This document shows, piece after piece, positions 24,312-33,075 of a stretch of 64,000 bases of DNA. Made by a program: the position numbers and the translations under genes. Numbering within the stretch: position 1 is the first letter of the stretch; the number at the start of each line of letters is the position of its first letter. Below the pieces are notes generated by a model. The model made no database searches and was not told the origin of the DNA. It saw nothing but the letters and a program-made list of their open reading frames with translations. The stretch comes from Actinoallomurus soli (lineage in GTDB: Bacteria; Actinomycetota; Actinomycetes; Streptosporangiales; Streptosporangiaceae): NCBI RefSeq assembly GCF_024055715.1, contig NZ_JAMXMV010000003.1, positions 1-64,000 of the forward strand. Reading direction: 5' to 3'.

Positions 24312-24344
24312 CGACTTTCGTCGTACGACGAACGTCGAAAGTCG
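24312..24344. promoter_or_regulatory. Nested palindromes between ArsR and oxidoreductase genes
   Basis: An inner perfect 16-bp palindrome, TTCGTCGTACGACGAA (24317-24332), lies within CGACTTTCG (24312-24320) and CGAAAGTCG (24336-24344). It is placed to block both divergent promoters. Confidence 0.65.
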
Positions 24345-24357
24345 AAGAGGAGACGTC

Positions 24358-25347
24358 ATGCGTGCTCTGGTGATGACCGCGCCATCGGAGGGACCGGACC
24401 GTACCGAGGTTCGGGAGGTCGAGGCGCCGCGTCCCGGCCCCGGCGAGGTGACGATCGACGTGACCCACGCCGGGATCAACTTCCTCGACGTGATGGCCCG
24501 GCGCGGCGACGCCGGCTACGTCTCCGCGTGGCCGCACACGCCGGGCAAGGAGGTCGCCGGGACGGTGCGCGAGGTGGGCGAGGACGTGTCGGGCCTGGTC
24601 GTTGGACAGCGGGTCGCGGCGTTCACGCCCGGGGCCGGCGGCCTGGCCGAGGTCGCCCTCGCGCCGGCGGCGCTCACCGTCCCGATCCCGGACGCGGTGC
24701 CGTCGGCCGTCGCGGCGGCGACTCCGCTGATGCTCACGACCGCCCTGCTCCTGCTCACCGACGCCGCCCGGTTCAGCCCCGGCGAGACCGTGCTGGTGCA
24801 CTCCGCGAGCGGTGGTGTGGGCGGGGCGGTGGCTCGGCTGGTGCCCGCGCTGGGCGGCGGGCGCCTGATCGGCACCGTCGGCCGCGCCGACAAGGTCGCC
24901 GCGGCGAAGGAGAGCGGCTACGACGTCGTGGTCTCCCGGGACGGCGACGTGGCGGAGGCGATCCGCGCGTCCGGCGGCGCGGTGGACGTCGTCCTGGACC
25001 CCCAGGGCACCGCGCTGCTGGAGACCGACCTGGCCGTCACCGCGCCCGGCGGGCGCATCGTGCTGTTCGGCAACGCGGGCGGCGGTCAGGCCGCCCCGCT
25101 GCCCGACCTGCAGCGGCTGCGCGCCGGCAACATCGCCGTCGCCGGGTTCAGCATCAGCTCCCTGGCGGTCACCGCGCCGGAACGCGTGGCGAGGGCCCTG
25201 CGCCGTCTCCTCGACCTGATCGCGGACGGCCGGCTGACGGTCCCCGTCACCGAGGTCGGCTCGCTCGCCGAGGTCCCGGAGATCCACCAGCGGCTGGCCG
25301 AGGGACGTGGCACCGGCAAGTACGTCGTACGGGTGGCCGGATCCTGA
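24358..25347 (+). CDS. Quinone oxidoreductase-like medium-chain dehydrogenase
   Basis: A 329-aa enzyme of the QOR/zeta-crystallin group of the medium-chain reductases. The GroES-like N-terminal half begins MRALVMTAPSEGPD and includes THAGINFLDVMARRG and PGKEVAGTV. The NADPH-binding Rossmann motif is VLVHSASGGVGGAVARL. No zinc ligands are present, as expected for quinone reductases. It has a strong ribosome site (AGAGGAG). The ArsR repressor and SoxR next door suggest induction by electrophiles or quinones; this is an inference from context. Confidence 0.85.
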   Translation: MRALVMTAPSEGPDRTEVREVEAPRPGPGEVTIDVTHAGINFLDVMARRGDAGYVSAWPHTPGKEVAGTVREVGEDVSGLVVGQRVAAFTPGAGGLAEVALAPAALTVPIPDAVPSAVAAATPLMLTTALLLLTDAARFSPGETVLVHSASGGVGGAVARLVPALGGGRLIGTVGRADKVAAAKESGYDVVVSRDGDVAEAIRASGGAVDVVLDPQGTALLETDLAVTAPGGRIVLFGNAGGGQAAPLPDLQRLRAGNIAVAGFSISSLAVTAPERVARALRRLLDLIADGRLTVPVTEVGSLAEVPEIHQRLAEGRGTGKYVVRVAGS

Positions 25348-25396
25348 GCGGGCCCGCCGCGAAGGCGCCGAGCGGCCGCCATCGCGCCGTACGCGG

Positions 25397-26212
25397 TCAG
25401 GAGCCCTGGACGAGGCTTTTCAGTTTGGCGGCGGAGGCGGCGTCGGCGGGGAGGTGGGCGGTGAGGAGCTGGCCGGGGCGGCCGACGCATTCGAGCTTGA
25501 CGTAGTCCAGCTCGATCAGGCCGGCGGTCGGATGGGCGATGCGCTTGCGGGCCGGGGCGTGGCCGCGGACGTCGTGGCCGCCCCACAGCTCGCGGAACTC
25601 CGGGCTGTTCTCCACGAGGTCGTCGGTGAGCGCCCGCAACCGCGGGTTGCCGGCCTGCTCGGCGGCGGTCGCACGGAACTTGGCCACCATCGCGCGCGCG
25701 TCGGCCGCCCAGTCGACGATGCGGGTCCGCATCTCGGGGGCGTTGAACATCAGCCAGATCACGTTGCGCTGCTCCGGCGGCAGGTCGTCGTACTCGGTGA
25801 TCAGTGCGGCCTGCGCGCGGTTGTAGGCGAGGACGTCCCAGGTCTCGTTGGCGATGTAGGCCGGGTGCGGGTCGAGTGAGTCGACGAACGCCCGCATCGT
25901 CGGGTGAACGTCGGCCTTCTCGGCCGTCGGCGTGGGCGGCCGGCCGGCCAGGGTGAACAGGTAGTCGTGCTCGGCCGGGGACATCTGCAGCGTGCGGGCG
26001 AGCGCGTCGAGCACCTGGCGGCTGGGCGTGACGTCGCGCGCCTGCTCGAGCCAGGTGTACCAGGTCGTGCTGACGCCGGCGAGGGTGGCGACCTCCTCGC
26101 GGCGCAACCCGGGCGTGCGGCGCCGCCCTCCGGCGGGCAGGCCGACGTCCTCGGGCGTCAGTCGCTCGCGGCGGAACCGGAGGAACGCGGCGAGCTCATC
26201 ACGGCTGGGCAT
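25397..26212 (-). CDS. XRE-family regulator with MmyB-type ligand domain
   Basis: A 271-aa regulator. The helix-turn-helix is RTPGLRREEVATLAGVSTTWYTWLEQARDVTPS (about 32-65). The MmyB-like PAS-fold domain (about 105-270) has DPHPAYIANETWDVLAYNRA and LRALTDDLVENSPEFRELWGGHDV. This family commonly regulates a divergent exporter or short-chain dehydrogenase and may bind a fatty acid. The ribosome site AAGGAGGG is 3-4 nt before the ATG. The divergent gene is an MFS exporter that is now broken, so the regulator has probably lost its main target. Confidence 0.85.
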   Translation of the reverse strand: MPSRDELAAFLRFRRERLTPEDVGLPAGGRRRTPGLRREEVATLAGVSTTWYTWLEQARDVTPSRQVLDALARTLQMSPAEHDYLFTLAGRPPTPTAEKADVHPTMRAFVDSLDPHPAYIANETWDVLAYNRAQAALITEYDDLPPEQRNVIWLMFNAPEMRTRIVDWAADARAMVAKFRATAAEQAGNPRLRALTDDLVENSPEFRELWGGHDVRGHAPARKRIAHPTAGLIELDYVKLECVGRPGQLLTAHLPADAASAAKLKSLVQGS

Positions 26213-26253
26213 GGGCCCTCCTTAATGGGCGGCGCGATGGGCAGTAGTTCTTA

Positions 26254-26277
26254 TACCAGGATGAAGCACATCTGGTA
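26254..26277. promoter_or_regulatory. Dyad between XRE and MFS genes
   Basis: TACCAG (26254-26259) and CTGGTA (26272-26277) are separated by 12 nt. It is a candidate XRE operator about 30 nt before the MFS start. Confidence 0.5.
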
Positions 26278-26307
26278 CCCGTTTAACGACTCCCTCATCG
26301 TGGGGGC

Positions 26308-27338
26308 ATGACAGTCCTCACACAAGCCCCCGGCCGATCGCGGATCCGGCCGTGGCCCGCGCTGATCGCGGCGTACGCGGGCGTCTTCCTCACGATCAGC
26401 GACCTGTTCAAGGTCCTGGTCGCGGTGCCGGCGATCCAGCGCGCCCTGCACGCCTCCCCGGCCGTCGGTCAGCTGGTGCTCGCCGGCTTCCAGCTCACGT
26501 ACGCCGTCACGCTCGTCACCGGCGGGCGGCTCGGCGACCGGTACGGCCGGCGGCGGGTGTTCTGCGCGGGCGTCGCCGTCTTCACCGTCGCGTCGGTCGC
26601 GAGCGGCCTCGCCCCGGACGCCGGTCTCCTGGTGGCCGCCCGGCTCGTCCAGGGTGTCGGCTCCGCGCTGGCGCTGCCGCAGGCGTTCTCGCTGGTGCAG
26701 GTGCTGTTCCCGCCGGACCGGCGGGACCGGCCGTTCGCGGTCATGGGCGCGGTGCTGGGCCTGGCCTCCGTGGCCGGGCAGGTGGTCGGCGGGGTGATGC
26801 TGCAGGCGCTGCCCTGGCGCGCCGTCTTCCTGGTGAACCTGCCCCTCGGAGCGGCGGTCCTCCTGGCCGCGCGGCTGCTGATCCCGGAGTCGCGCGCGGC
26901 CACGGCCGGCCGGGTCGACCGGCCCGGCGTGGCCCTGCTCAGCGGCGCGCTGGTGCTCCTTGTGCTGCCCCTGATCGAAGGCCGGCAGCTCGGCTGGCCG
27001 CTGTGGACCTGGCTCTGCCTGGCCGCCGCGCCGCTCGCGCTCGCCGCCTTCGCCGTCGTCGAAGGCCGGGTGCGCGAGCCGCTGGTCGACCTGCGGCTGT
27101 TCCGGGACCGCCCGTTCACGCTCGGCGTGCGCGAAGAGCACGTCGGGACCGCCTCGGGAGTGCTGTCCACCGCCCAGCAGGTCGGCGGGTCGGTGGGCGT
27201 CGCCCTGATCGGCGTCGTGGTCTTCCGTGCGGTGCCACGGGGGTGGGACCACGCGTTCGCGACCGGAGCGTCTTCGGGCTGGTTCTGGTCCTCGTCGGCC
27301 TGATCCTGCTCCTCGCCCTGCCCGCCAGGCACCGATGA
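26308..27338 (+). pseudogene. MFS drug exporter (DHA2-like), internally deleted and frameshifted
   Basis: The first ~270 residues are a normal 14-TM type exporter: motif A GGRLGDRYGRRRVF, motif C AVLGLASVAGQVVGGVML, and EPLVDLRLFRDRPFTLGV. The text then jumps straight to REEHVGTASGVLSTAQQVGGS, which in intact relatives lies well over 100 residues later. About four membrane segments are therefore missing, with the junction near 27120-27135. Near 27273 one G appears lost: the frame runs to a stop at 27303, while the expected ending VFGLVLVLVGLILLLALPARH continues in another frame to 27338. The product cannot be a working transporter. Confidence 0.8.
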
Positions 27339-27398
27339 CCGCCGCGGCACCGCAGGTCACAGGTTAAACACCCGCCTGATCCGGGCACGAGGCGGAAG

Positions 27399-28541
27399 AT
27401 GCGTCGAACTCCCCCCGCCCCATGGCCGCGTCCCCAGCCCCGAAGACTGCTGCGCTCCGCCGAGAGCGCCGCGCGTCACCCCGGACGGGAGCGGGACGTC
27501 GTCGTGCAGTCCCTCAAGGCGGCCGGGGCCGCGCTGCTCGCCTGGGTGATCGCCGCCCTGTGGCTCGACGCGCCGCTGGCCTGCCTCGCCCCCTGGGTCG
27601 CGCTCGTGATGGTGAACGCGACCGTCTACCGCTCGATCGTCAAGGGCGTGCAGCAGCTCGTCGCCGTCGTCGTCGGCCTGCTCGCCGCCACGGGCGCCTA
27701 CCTGCTGGTCGGCGACCGGACCCTGACGCTGGCGATCGTGCTCGTGGTGATCATGCCGCTGGCGTACTGGCGCGGGTTCGGCGACCAGGGCATCTACGCG
27801 GCCACGACCGCGATCCTGGTGCTCACCTCGGGCGCTCCGTCCGCGCATCAGCTCGTCTCCCGGCTGCTGGAGACCGGGCTGGGCACGCTCGTCGGCGTTG
27901 GCGTGAACGCCCTCATCGTGCCGCCGGTCCACCTGCGCGGCGCCCGCCGGACCATCGAGTCCTTCGCCGACGAGCTCGCCGAGCTGCTGAACGGCGCGGC
28001 CGCCGCGCTCCGGGAGACCTGGCAGGCGGACACGGCCGGCGAGTGGCTCCGCAAGGCCGAGCGGACCGTCGCGCACGCCGAGGACGCCTGGGCGGCGATC
28101 GAGCGGGGCAGGGAGAGTCTGTGGCTGAATCCCCGCCGACGGCGGGCGGAGGACCCGGACCCGGCACCCGCCCTCCTGCCGCTGGAGGTCGTCGCCAAGC
28201 GGACGGCGAGCCTGCAGCGCACGCTCGTGGACGCCTTCGAGGCCGGGATGCCCGACCCCGACCGGGAGCTCGTCGCGCTGTACTGCGACGTGCTCGACCA
28301 CTGCGCCGACAGCGTACGGGCGTTCCGGTGCCGTCACTTCGAGACGCCCTGGCCGCCGCCGGCCGGGGACGACGCCCTGCGGGAGGCGGACGAGCGGCTG
28401 CGGGAACGGCTGCGCGCCCGCCGGTCCGGCGCGGGCGGCGGGTCGGCCGACGAGGCCCTGTGCATCCCGATCGACCGGCTCCTCACCGCGCTCGACGACC
28501 TGCTCGCCTCCGAGTCCACTCCCGCCGAGGCGAACCGGTGA
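27399..28541 (+). CDS. FUSC-like / aromatic acid exporter family membrane protein
   Basis: A 380-aa inner-membrane protein. About six hydrophobic segments lie between residues 35 and 175 (AGAALLAWVIAALWL, CLAPWVALVMVNA, LVAVVVGLLAATGAYLLVG, LTLAIVLVVIMPLAYW, TLVGVGVNALIV). A helical cytoplasmic part to the C-terminus follows (TIESFADELAELLNGAAAAL). The YRSIVKGVQQLVAVVVG segment is typical of the ArAE/FUSC family, half-length version, which exports aromatic acids or works as a dimer. GGCGGAAG lies just before the ATG. Substrate unknown. Confidence 0.75.
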   Translation: MRRTPPAPWPRPQPRRLLRSAESAARHPGRERDVVVQSLKAAGAALLAWVIAALWLDAPLACLAPWVALVMVNATVYRSIVKGVQQLVAVVVGLLAATGAYLLVGDRTLTLAIVLVVIMPLAYWRGFGDQGIYAATTAILVLTSGAPSAHQLVSRLLETGLGTLVGVGVNALIVPPVHLRGARRTIESFADELAELLNGAAAALRETWQADTAGEWLRKAERTVAHAEDAWAAIERGRESLWLNPRRRRAEDPDPAPALLPLEVVAKRTASLQRTLVDAFEAGMPDPDRELVALYCDVLDHCADSVRAFRCRHFETPWPPPAGDDALREADERLRERLRARRSGAGGGSADEALCIPIDRLLTALDDLLASESTPAEANR

Positions 28542-28638
28542 CCGCGTGGCCGGACGACCACGCGCAGGTCGGCCGTACGATCGCGCCCGGGTCGGCTGGA
28601 CGACCGCGATCGGCGTCAGTCCGGCGGCCGCGACCGGG

Positions 28639-29217
28639 TCAGCCGGACGACTGGGCCTTCCGCAGCATGGCGAGGTGGTCCTGCAGATGGGGAAGCGTCT
28701 GCTTGGCGAGGGCGACGACCTCGGGCGAGGACCCCTGGGAGATCTGCTTCTTGGTCTTCGCGATCGCGCCCTCGTGCCCGCTGATCATCGTGCTGAGGAA
28801 GTCCTGGTCGAAGGTCTTGCCCGATTCGTTGCGCATCCGGTCCGCCGCGTTCGTGTCGGCGGGCGCGGGCGTCGACGGCAGGGAGACGCCGAGCCGCCGG
28901 GCGGTGGCGACGACCTTCCGATCGAGGTGGGTGTGGTCCGTCGCCAGCTTCCGGCCCGCGTCGCGCACGGCCTTCGTGGCGCCCTTCTTCTGGGCCAGCC
29001 CGCCGGCCTCGACCTCCGCGAGGTTCGCCTGGTGGATGTCGGCCAGCCAGGTGCGGTCCTGCTCGGACAGTCTCCCCGGGGCCGGCGAGGCCGTCGGAGA
29101 GACCGTCGGCGAGGCCGTCACCCCCGACGGCTGCGCGCCCCCGGCGCCGCATGCCGCGCCCGCCGCGGCGAGGACGGCCGCCGCCGATAGCGCGAGCAGG
29201 TACGGATGACGCTGCAT
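28639..29217 (-). CDS. Secreted DUF4142 protein
   Basis: A 192-aa exported protein. Its signal peptide (MQRHPYLLALSAAAVLAAAG) ends in AACG, which may serve as a lipoprotein attachment Cys although the -3 residue is not the usual Leu. A Ser/Thr/Pro linker precedes the DUF4142 four-helix bundle: LSEQDRTWLADIHQANLAEVEAGGLA, VRDAGRKLATDHTHLD and FDQDFLSTMISGHEGAI. The DHxxL and ISGHE motifs are those of the ferritin-like DUF4142/DUF305 group. The start at 29217 has AGGGGG 7 nt upstream. Role unknown; such proteins are often linked with envelope stress. Confidence 0.85.
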   Translation of the reverse strand: MQRHPYLLALSAAAVLAAAGAACGAGGAQPSGVTASPTVSPTASPAPGRLSEQDRTWLADIHQANLAEVEAGGLAQKKGATKAVRDAGRKLATDHTHLDRKVVATARRLGVSLPSTPAPADTNAADRMRNESGKTFDQDFLSTMISGHEGAIAKTKKQISQGSSPEVVALAKQTLPHLQDHLAMLRKAQSSG

Positions 29218-29352
29218 TGAGTGCCCCCTGTCGGTAGTCGCCATGTCACCCTCGGTAGTTGTCCTCGCACCCTACCCCCTGATGGCCGGCGTCATGCAGC
29301 AGAGGCTTCCGCCGGGTTACGCTGGGCGCGGGTCGGACCGGAGGAGAAAAGC

Positions 29353-29520
29353 GTGAGTGGGGTCGTAACGCTCATACTGTTGGCGATCCTGCTGGCGTTC
29401 ATCGTCAGCCGCGTCGCGAAGCGGGTCGGGCTCGGCATGTCCCGTGACCGCCTGATCGGGCTCATGGTCATCTTCGTGATCGTGGTACTCATGGTGTGGG
29501 GGCAGCGGGCCGGGAAATAG
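29353..29520 (+). CDS. Small two-helix membrane protein, 55 aa
   Basis: GTG 29353 with GGAGGAG 6 nt upstream. The product has two hydrophobic helices (VVTLILLAILLAFIVSRV and LIGLMVIFVIVVLMVWG) joined by a basic loop (AKRVGLGMSRDR), so the loop probably lies in the cytoplasm. No family is recognised. The clear ribosome site and amphipathic design support a real gene. Confidence 0.75.
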   Translation: MSGVVTLILLAILLAFIVSRVAKRVGLGMSRDRLIGLMVIFVIVVLMVWGQRAGK

Positions 29521-29594
29521 CGCCGACACTGAACCGACGGTGCCGCTGAGGCGTCATATCGCGTACGAAGCACTCTTCTGCCGGGAGACGATCG

Positions 29595-30194
29595 ATGCCG
29601 CAAGTCAGCGCGCACGCCAGCGAGACCGCCTGTCATCTGCGCAGACTCGTGGACTTCGCCGAGCCCCGCCCGGACGACACCTGTCTCGACGTCGGCTGCG
29701 GCACCTCCGGCCTCCTCGGCCCGTGGGTGCGCGAGATGACCAGCGCGGACGCCGTGTCCGTGCCCGAGGGGCCGTTCACGCTCATCACCGCCCGCCTGAC
29801 CCCGACGCCGGACGCCGACCCCGTCGCCGTGATCCGGCGGCTCCTCGGCGTCTGCACTGGACGGCTCGTCGTCGCCGACGTCGTACGGACCCGGGCCGGC
29901 GACAGCGGCCGCGTCGAACGCGTCCGCGACCCCGACCGCACGACGACGCGCACGTTCGACGAGCTCGTGGAGCTGGTCCGCGAGGCCGGCGGGGAGACGC
30001 GCCGTCTCGACGTCTTCACGATCGAACGGCCGGTCGAGCCGTGGCTCGCCGAGTCGGACGGCGGTGACGACCTCCGCGCGGAGCTGACCGCCGAGCTCGA
30101 CGGCGGGCCGAAGACCGGCGCCCGCCCCCGCCTGATCGGCCGGGAGCTGTGGTTCACCCAGTCGTGGGCGTACGTCGCGGCCGAGCCCGCTTAA
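29595..30194 (+). CDS. SAM-dependent methyltransferase, reduced form
   Basis: A 199-aa protein with methyltransferase motif I ([18 protein letters not shown], about residues 27-44). The usual second and third strands are shortened: motif I leads quickly to [11 protein letters not shown] and then to [27 protein letters not shown]. The C-terminus, [15 protein letters not shown], resembles the ArsM/UbiE-like tail. It may methylate a small molecule; the shortened core makes activity less certain. GGGAG lies 7 nt before the ATG. The stop overlaps the convergent alcohol dehydrogenase by 4 nt. Confidence 0.7.
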   Translation: MPQVSAHASETACHLRRLVDFAEPRPDDTCLDVGCGTSGLLGPWVREMTSADAVSVPEGPFTLITARLTPTPDADPVAVIRRLLGVCTGRLVVADVVRTRAGDSGRVERVRDPDRTTTRTFDELVELVREAGGETRRLDVFTIERPVEPWLAESDGGDDLRAELTAELDGGPKTGARPRLIGRELWFTQSWAYVAAEPA

Positions 30195-31192
30195 CGGGGG
30201 TCGGGCGGGAGCAGCACCGCCGCGCCGTTGACCCGGTCGCCGGCCAGGTCCGCCAGGGCGCGGTCCGCCTCGGCCAACGGATAGGGCGTCACGGTGACCT
30301 TCAGTCCGAGCCGGTCGGCGAGCCGGAGGAACTCCTCGCCGTCCGCTCGGGTGTTCGCGGTGACGCTGCGGAGCCGGCGTTCCTGGAACAGGTGGGCCTG
30401 GTAGTTCAGCGCCGGGACGTCGGAGAGGTGGATGCCGGCGATCGCGAGGGTGCCGCCCCGGTCGAGGCGTTCGAGGGCGGCCGGGACGAGCTCCCCGGCG
30501 GGCGCGAAGATGATCGCCGAGTCGAGGGGCTCCGGAGCCGGGTCGAACGAGTCCTGCGCCGACGCCGCGCCGAGTTCCAGGGCGAGCGTCCGGGCCGCCG
30601 CCGCCCGCGTGAACACGTGGACCACGGCGCCCTGGGCGATGGCGACCTGCGCGGCCAGGTGCGCCGACCCGCCGAACCCCCAGATGCCGAGCCGGCCGGC
30701 CGGCGGGAGCGCGGCGCTGCGCAGCGCGCGGTACCCGATGATCCCCGCGCACAGCAGCGGCGCGAGCTCCGCGTCGGGCCGGTCGCCGGGCAGCGGATAG
30801 AGGTACGCCTCGGGGGCGATCGCGAACTCGGCGTATCCGCCGTGCGCGTCCCAGCCGGTGTAGGTCGAGTGGGGGCAGAGGTTCTCGTCGCCGCGCCGGC
30901 AGTAGGCGCACATGCCGCAGGTCCCGCGCAGCCACGCGACGCCGGCCCGGTCCCCCGCGGCGAACCGGGCCCCCGGCGTGACGACCTCACCGACGATCTC
31001 GTGCCCGGGGGTCACCCCGGGCAGGTGCGGCGGCAGGTCACCCTCGGCGACGTGCAGGTCGGTCCGGCACACGCCGCAGGCGCGTACGCGCAGCAGCACC
31101 TCTCCGGGCCCCGGCTCGGGCACCGGCCGGTCGACCGCCCGCAGCGGCCCGGTACCGATCGGCCCGGGCTCGCGGACCTCCCACGCCAGCAC
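30191..31192 (-). CDS. Zinc-dependent alcohol dehydrogenase (AdhA-like)
   Basis: A 333-aa medium-chain dehydrogenase. Catalytic zinc ligands: Cys in [10 protein letters not shown] (about residue 39), His-Glu in PGHEIVGEV and Cys in [13 protein letters not shown]. The structural zinc site is [15 protein letters not shown]. The NAD-binding motif is [17 protein letters not shown]. The pattern WGFGGSAHL and the 'DAHGGYAEF' segment are those of the bacterial AdhA branch that oxidises or reduces small alcohols and aldehydes. All ligands are present. No ribosome site was checked beyond the ORF start. Confidence 0.9.
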   Translation of the reverse strand: MLAWEVREPGPIGTGPLRAVDRPVPEPGPGEVLLRVRACGVCRTDLHVAEGDLPPHLPGVTPGHEIVGEVVTPGARFAAGDRAGVAWLRGTCGMCAYCRRGDENLCPHSTYTGWDAHGGYAEFAIAPEAYLYPLPGDRPDAELAPLLCAGIIGYRALRSAALPPAGRLGIWGFGGSAHLAAQVAIAQGAVVHVFTRAAAARTLALELGAASAQDSFDPAPEPLDSAIIFAPAGELVPAALERLDRGGTLAIAGIHLSDVPALNYQAHLFQERRLRSVTANTRADGEEFLRLADRLGLKVTVTPYPLAEADRALADLAGDRVNGAAVLLPPDPR

Positions 31193-31282
31193 CCCTCCAC
31201 CCTAGGTCTCGTCGTCGGGAAAGCGGGCGCCGGTCGCGGGTGATACCCAGTGACCGCCATCCGCGCCATTGAAAGGCACCAG

Positions 31283-31840
31283 ATGACAGGGGACCCCCCG
31301 CCCGACCCGGCCGAGCGTTTCGACGAGGTCTTCGACGCCCACTTCGCCGAGATCCACCGGTACGCGGCGAAGCGGCTCGGTCCGGACGCCGCCGCCGACG
31401 TCGCGGCGCAGACGTTCCTGGAGGCGTTCCGGCATCGCCGGCGCTACGACCCGGCTCGGGGGAGCGTGCGCACCTGGCTGTTCGGCATCGCCACCAAGGT
31501 GGTCGGCAGGCACCAGCGGACCGAGACCCGCGCGTTGCGTGCGCTCGCCCGCCTCGGCCCCGGCCGCGACGCCGAGGAGCACACCGACCGGACCGACGCG
31601 CGGGTCAGCGCCGAGGGCCTGCGGGGCGAGCTCGCCGGGGCGATCGCGGCGCTGCCGCGCGGGCAGCGCGACGTGCTGCTGCTCGTCGCCCTGGCCGATC
31701 TCAGCCACGACGAGGTCGCGGCGGCCCTGGGGATCTCCTATGGCACGGTCGGCTCCCGGCTGAACCGTGCCCGAACCAAGCTGCGCAAGGCGCTGGGCGG
31801 GACCGATCCGATGCTCACTCTGGAGGAACAACATGGATGA
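31283..31840 (+). CDS. SigE-family RNA polymerase sigma factor (pair 2)
   Basis: A 185-aa ECF-type sigma factor related to the one at 18270. Region 2 is FDEVFDAHFAEIHRYAAKRLG ... AAADVAAQTFLEAFRHRRRYDP, VRTWLFGIATKVVGRHQR. Region 4 is ALPRGQRDVLLLVALADLSHDEVAAALGISYGTVGSRLNRARTKLR. ATG 31283 has GAAAGG 6 nt upstream and is preferred to GTG 31250. The last 8 nt are the same ATGGATGA junction to the downstream gene as in pair 1. Confidence 0.9.
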   Translation: MTGDPPPDPAERFDEVFDAHFAEIHRYAAKRLGPDAAADVAAQTFLEAFRHRRRYDPARGSVRTWLFGIATKVVGRHQRTETRALRALARLGPGRDAEEHTDRTDARVSAEGLRGELAGAIAALPRGQRDVLLLVALADLSHDEVAAALGISYGTVGSRLNRARTKLRKALGGTDPMLTLEEQHG

Positions 31841-33026
31841 GGTGCGGATGGTCCGGGACGCCTACCCCGAGCCCGCTCCGCCCACCGCCCGGGAGATCGC
31901 CCGGGCGAAGGCACTCCTGGCCAGGCCGCCGCGCCGTACGCCCTCCCGGCTGTGGTGGGGACTGGGCGGCGTCGTCGCGGCGGGCACGGCCGCGACCGTC
32001 GCGATCACCCTCGCCGGGGGGGACACGTCCGTCGGGGGGAACACGCCCGCGCCGGGCCGTACGGTGACGCTGGACGGCAGGAGCGCGTTCCTGGCGGCGG
32101 TGGAGAAGGCCGCACAGCAGCCGATCGGGAACTACTGGCACTCCGACGACGTGCTCGGCCAGTCCTATGTCATCCGCGCGAAGACCGGAACCTACGCGAT
32201 CACCGGTGCGCTCACCGAGGGGTTCGACTGGTGGGGGACGAAGTCCGGCGCCGGGAACGCGTTCTACAGCCGTGAGCTCCCGGCCCGGCCGACGACCGCG
32301 CGGGACACGGCGCTGTGGCGCAAGGCCGGGTCGCCGTCGGACATCCGCGTCTGGTCGTCCGACCACTACTGGACCTACCGCACCGACCGGGTGACGAAGT
32401 GGCACCTGGACGACGAGGACAGCCGCTTCGCCGGGCCGCTCCCGGGCGGCCTGACGGTGCGGGACCTGCAGAACCTGCCGGCCGACCCGGACGAGCTCGC
32501 CAAGAGGTTCCTGAGCCAGAAGGCGATGAGCAGAGCGATGGTGGGCGTCCGGCCGGGCGTAGGGGTCACTCCGGAGATGGCGCGTCGCCTGAAGTCCTTG
32601 CGGGTGCCGCCCACGGCCGCGCTCGCGAGGGTGTCGCGGCTCTTGCGGGCTCCGCTCCCCTCGAAGGTCCGGGCGGGCCTGATGCGGGCGCTGGCCGACC
32701 AGCCGGGCATCCACTCGATCGGCCACGACACCGACGCGCTCGGCCGCCCGGGCGTCGCGCTGGCCACCGACTACAGCCCCGTGACGGTCACCGGCGAGTA
32801 CGGCGCGCCGAAGGCCGTGCGGGGGACCTACCGCTCCCGCTCCGTGGCCATCTTCGATGAGCGGACGGGCGCGCTGCTGGGCCGGCAGGAGGAGCTGACC
32901 ACGCCCGGCGGCCCGTACGCGGAGATGAGGCCGGGCTTCATCATCAACTACTCGGTCATCCGCTCGGCGGGTTGGACGGACACCGCGCCGAAGCCGCCGG
33001 CCGACCTCCCGTTCGGCCGCCCCTAG
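31833..33026 (+). CDS. CU044_5270-family membrane protein, sigma partner (pair 2)
   Basis: A 397-aa relative of the product at 18808. The N-terminus MDEVRMVRDAYPEPAPPTA and a basic stretch precede one TM helix (about 45-64: GLGGVVAAGTAATVAITLAG). The outer domain has AFLAAVEKAAQQPIGNYWHS and ends NYSVIRSAGWTD. It is probably a membrane-bound controller of the sigma factor, since its start is coupled to the sigma stop; the mechanism is unproven. The outer domain differs most from pair 1, which would suit a different signal. It is followed by a bidirectional hairpin. Confidence 0.8.
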   Translation: MDEVRMVRDAYPEPAPPTAREIARAKALLARPPRRTPSRLWWGLGGVVAAGTAATVAITLAGGDTSVGGNTPAPGRTVTLDGRSAFLAAVEKAAQQPIGNYWHSDDVLGQSYVIRAKTGTYAITGALTEGFDWWGTKSGAGNAFYSRELPARPTTARDTALWRKAGSPSDIRVWSSDHYWTYRTDRVTKWHLDDEDSRFAGPLPGGLTVRDLQNLPADPDELAKRFLSQKAMSRAMVGVRPGVGVTPEMARRLKSLRVPPTAALARVSRLLRAPLPSKVRAGLMRALADQPGIHSIGHDTDALGRPGVALATDYSPVTVTGEYGAPKAVRGTYRSRSVAIFDERTGALLGRQEELTTPGGPYAEMRPGFIINYSVIRSAGWTDTAPKPPADLPFGRP

Positions 33027-33032
33027 GAGCCA

Positions 33033-33067
33033 GGGGCCGGCGGCCGACCGGAGCGGCCTCCGGCCCC
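33033..33067. terminator. Bidirectional terminator
   Basis: GGGGCCGG (33033-33040) pairs with CCGGCCCC (33060-33067); an inner GGCC/GGCC stem lies in the loop. It sits between convergent genes. Confidence 0.65.
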
Positions 33068-33075
33068 GAGGCGGG

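Noticed and set aside
23203-25287. 694-aa open frame on the minus strand
   Set aside because: It covers parts of the SoxR, ArsR and oxidoreductase genes, all of which have full family motifs.
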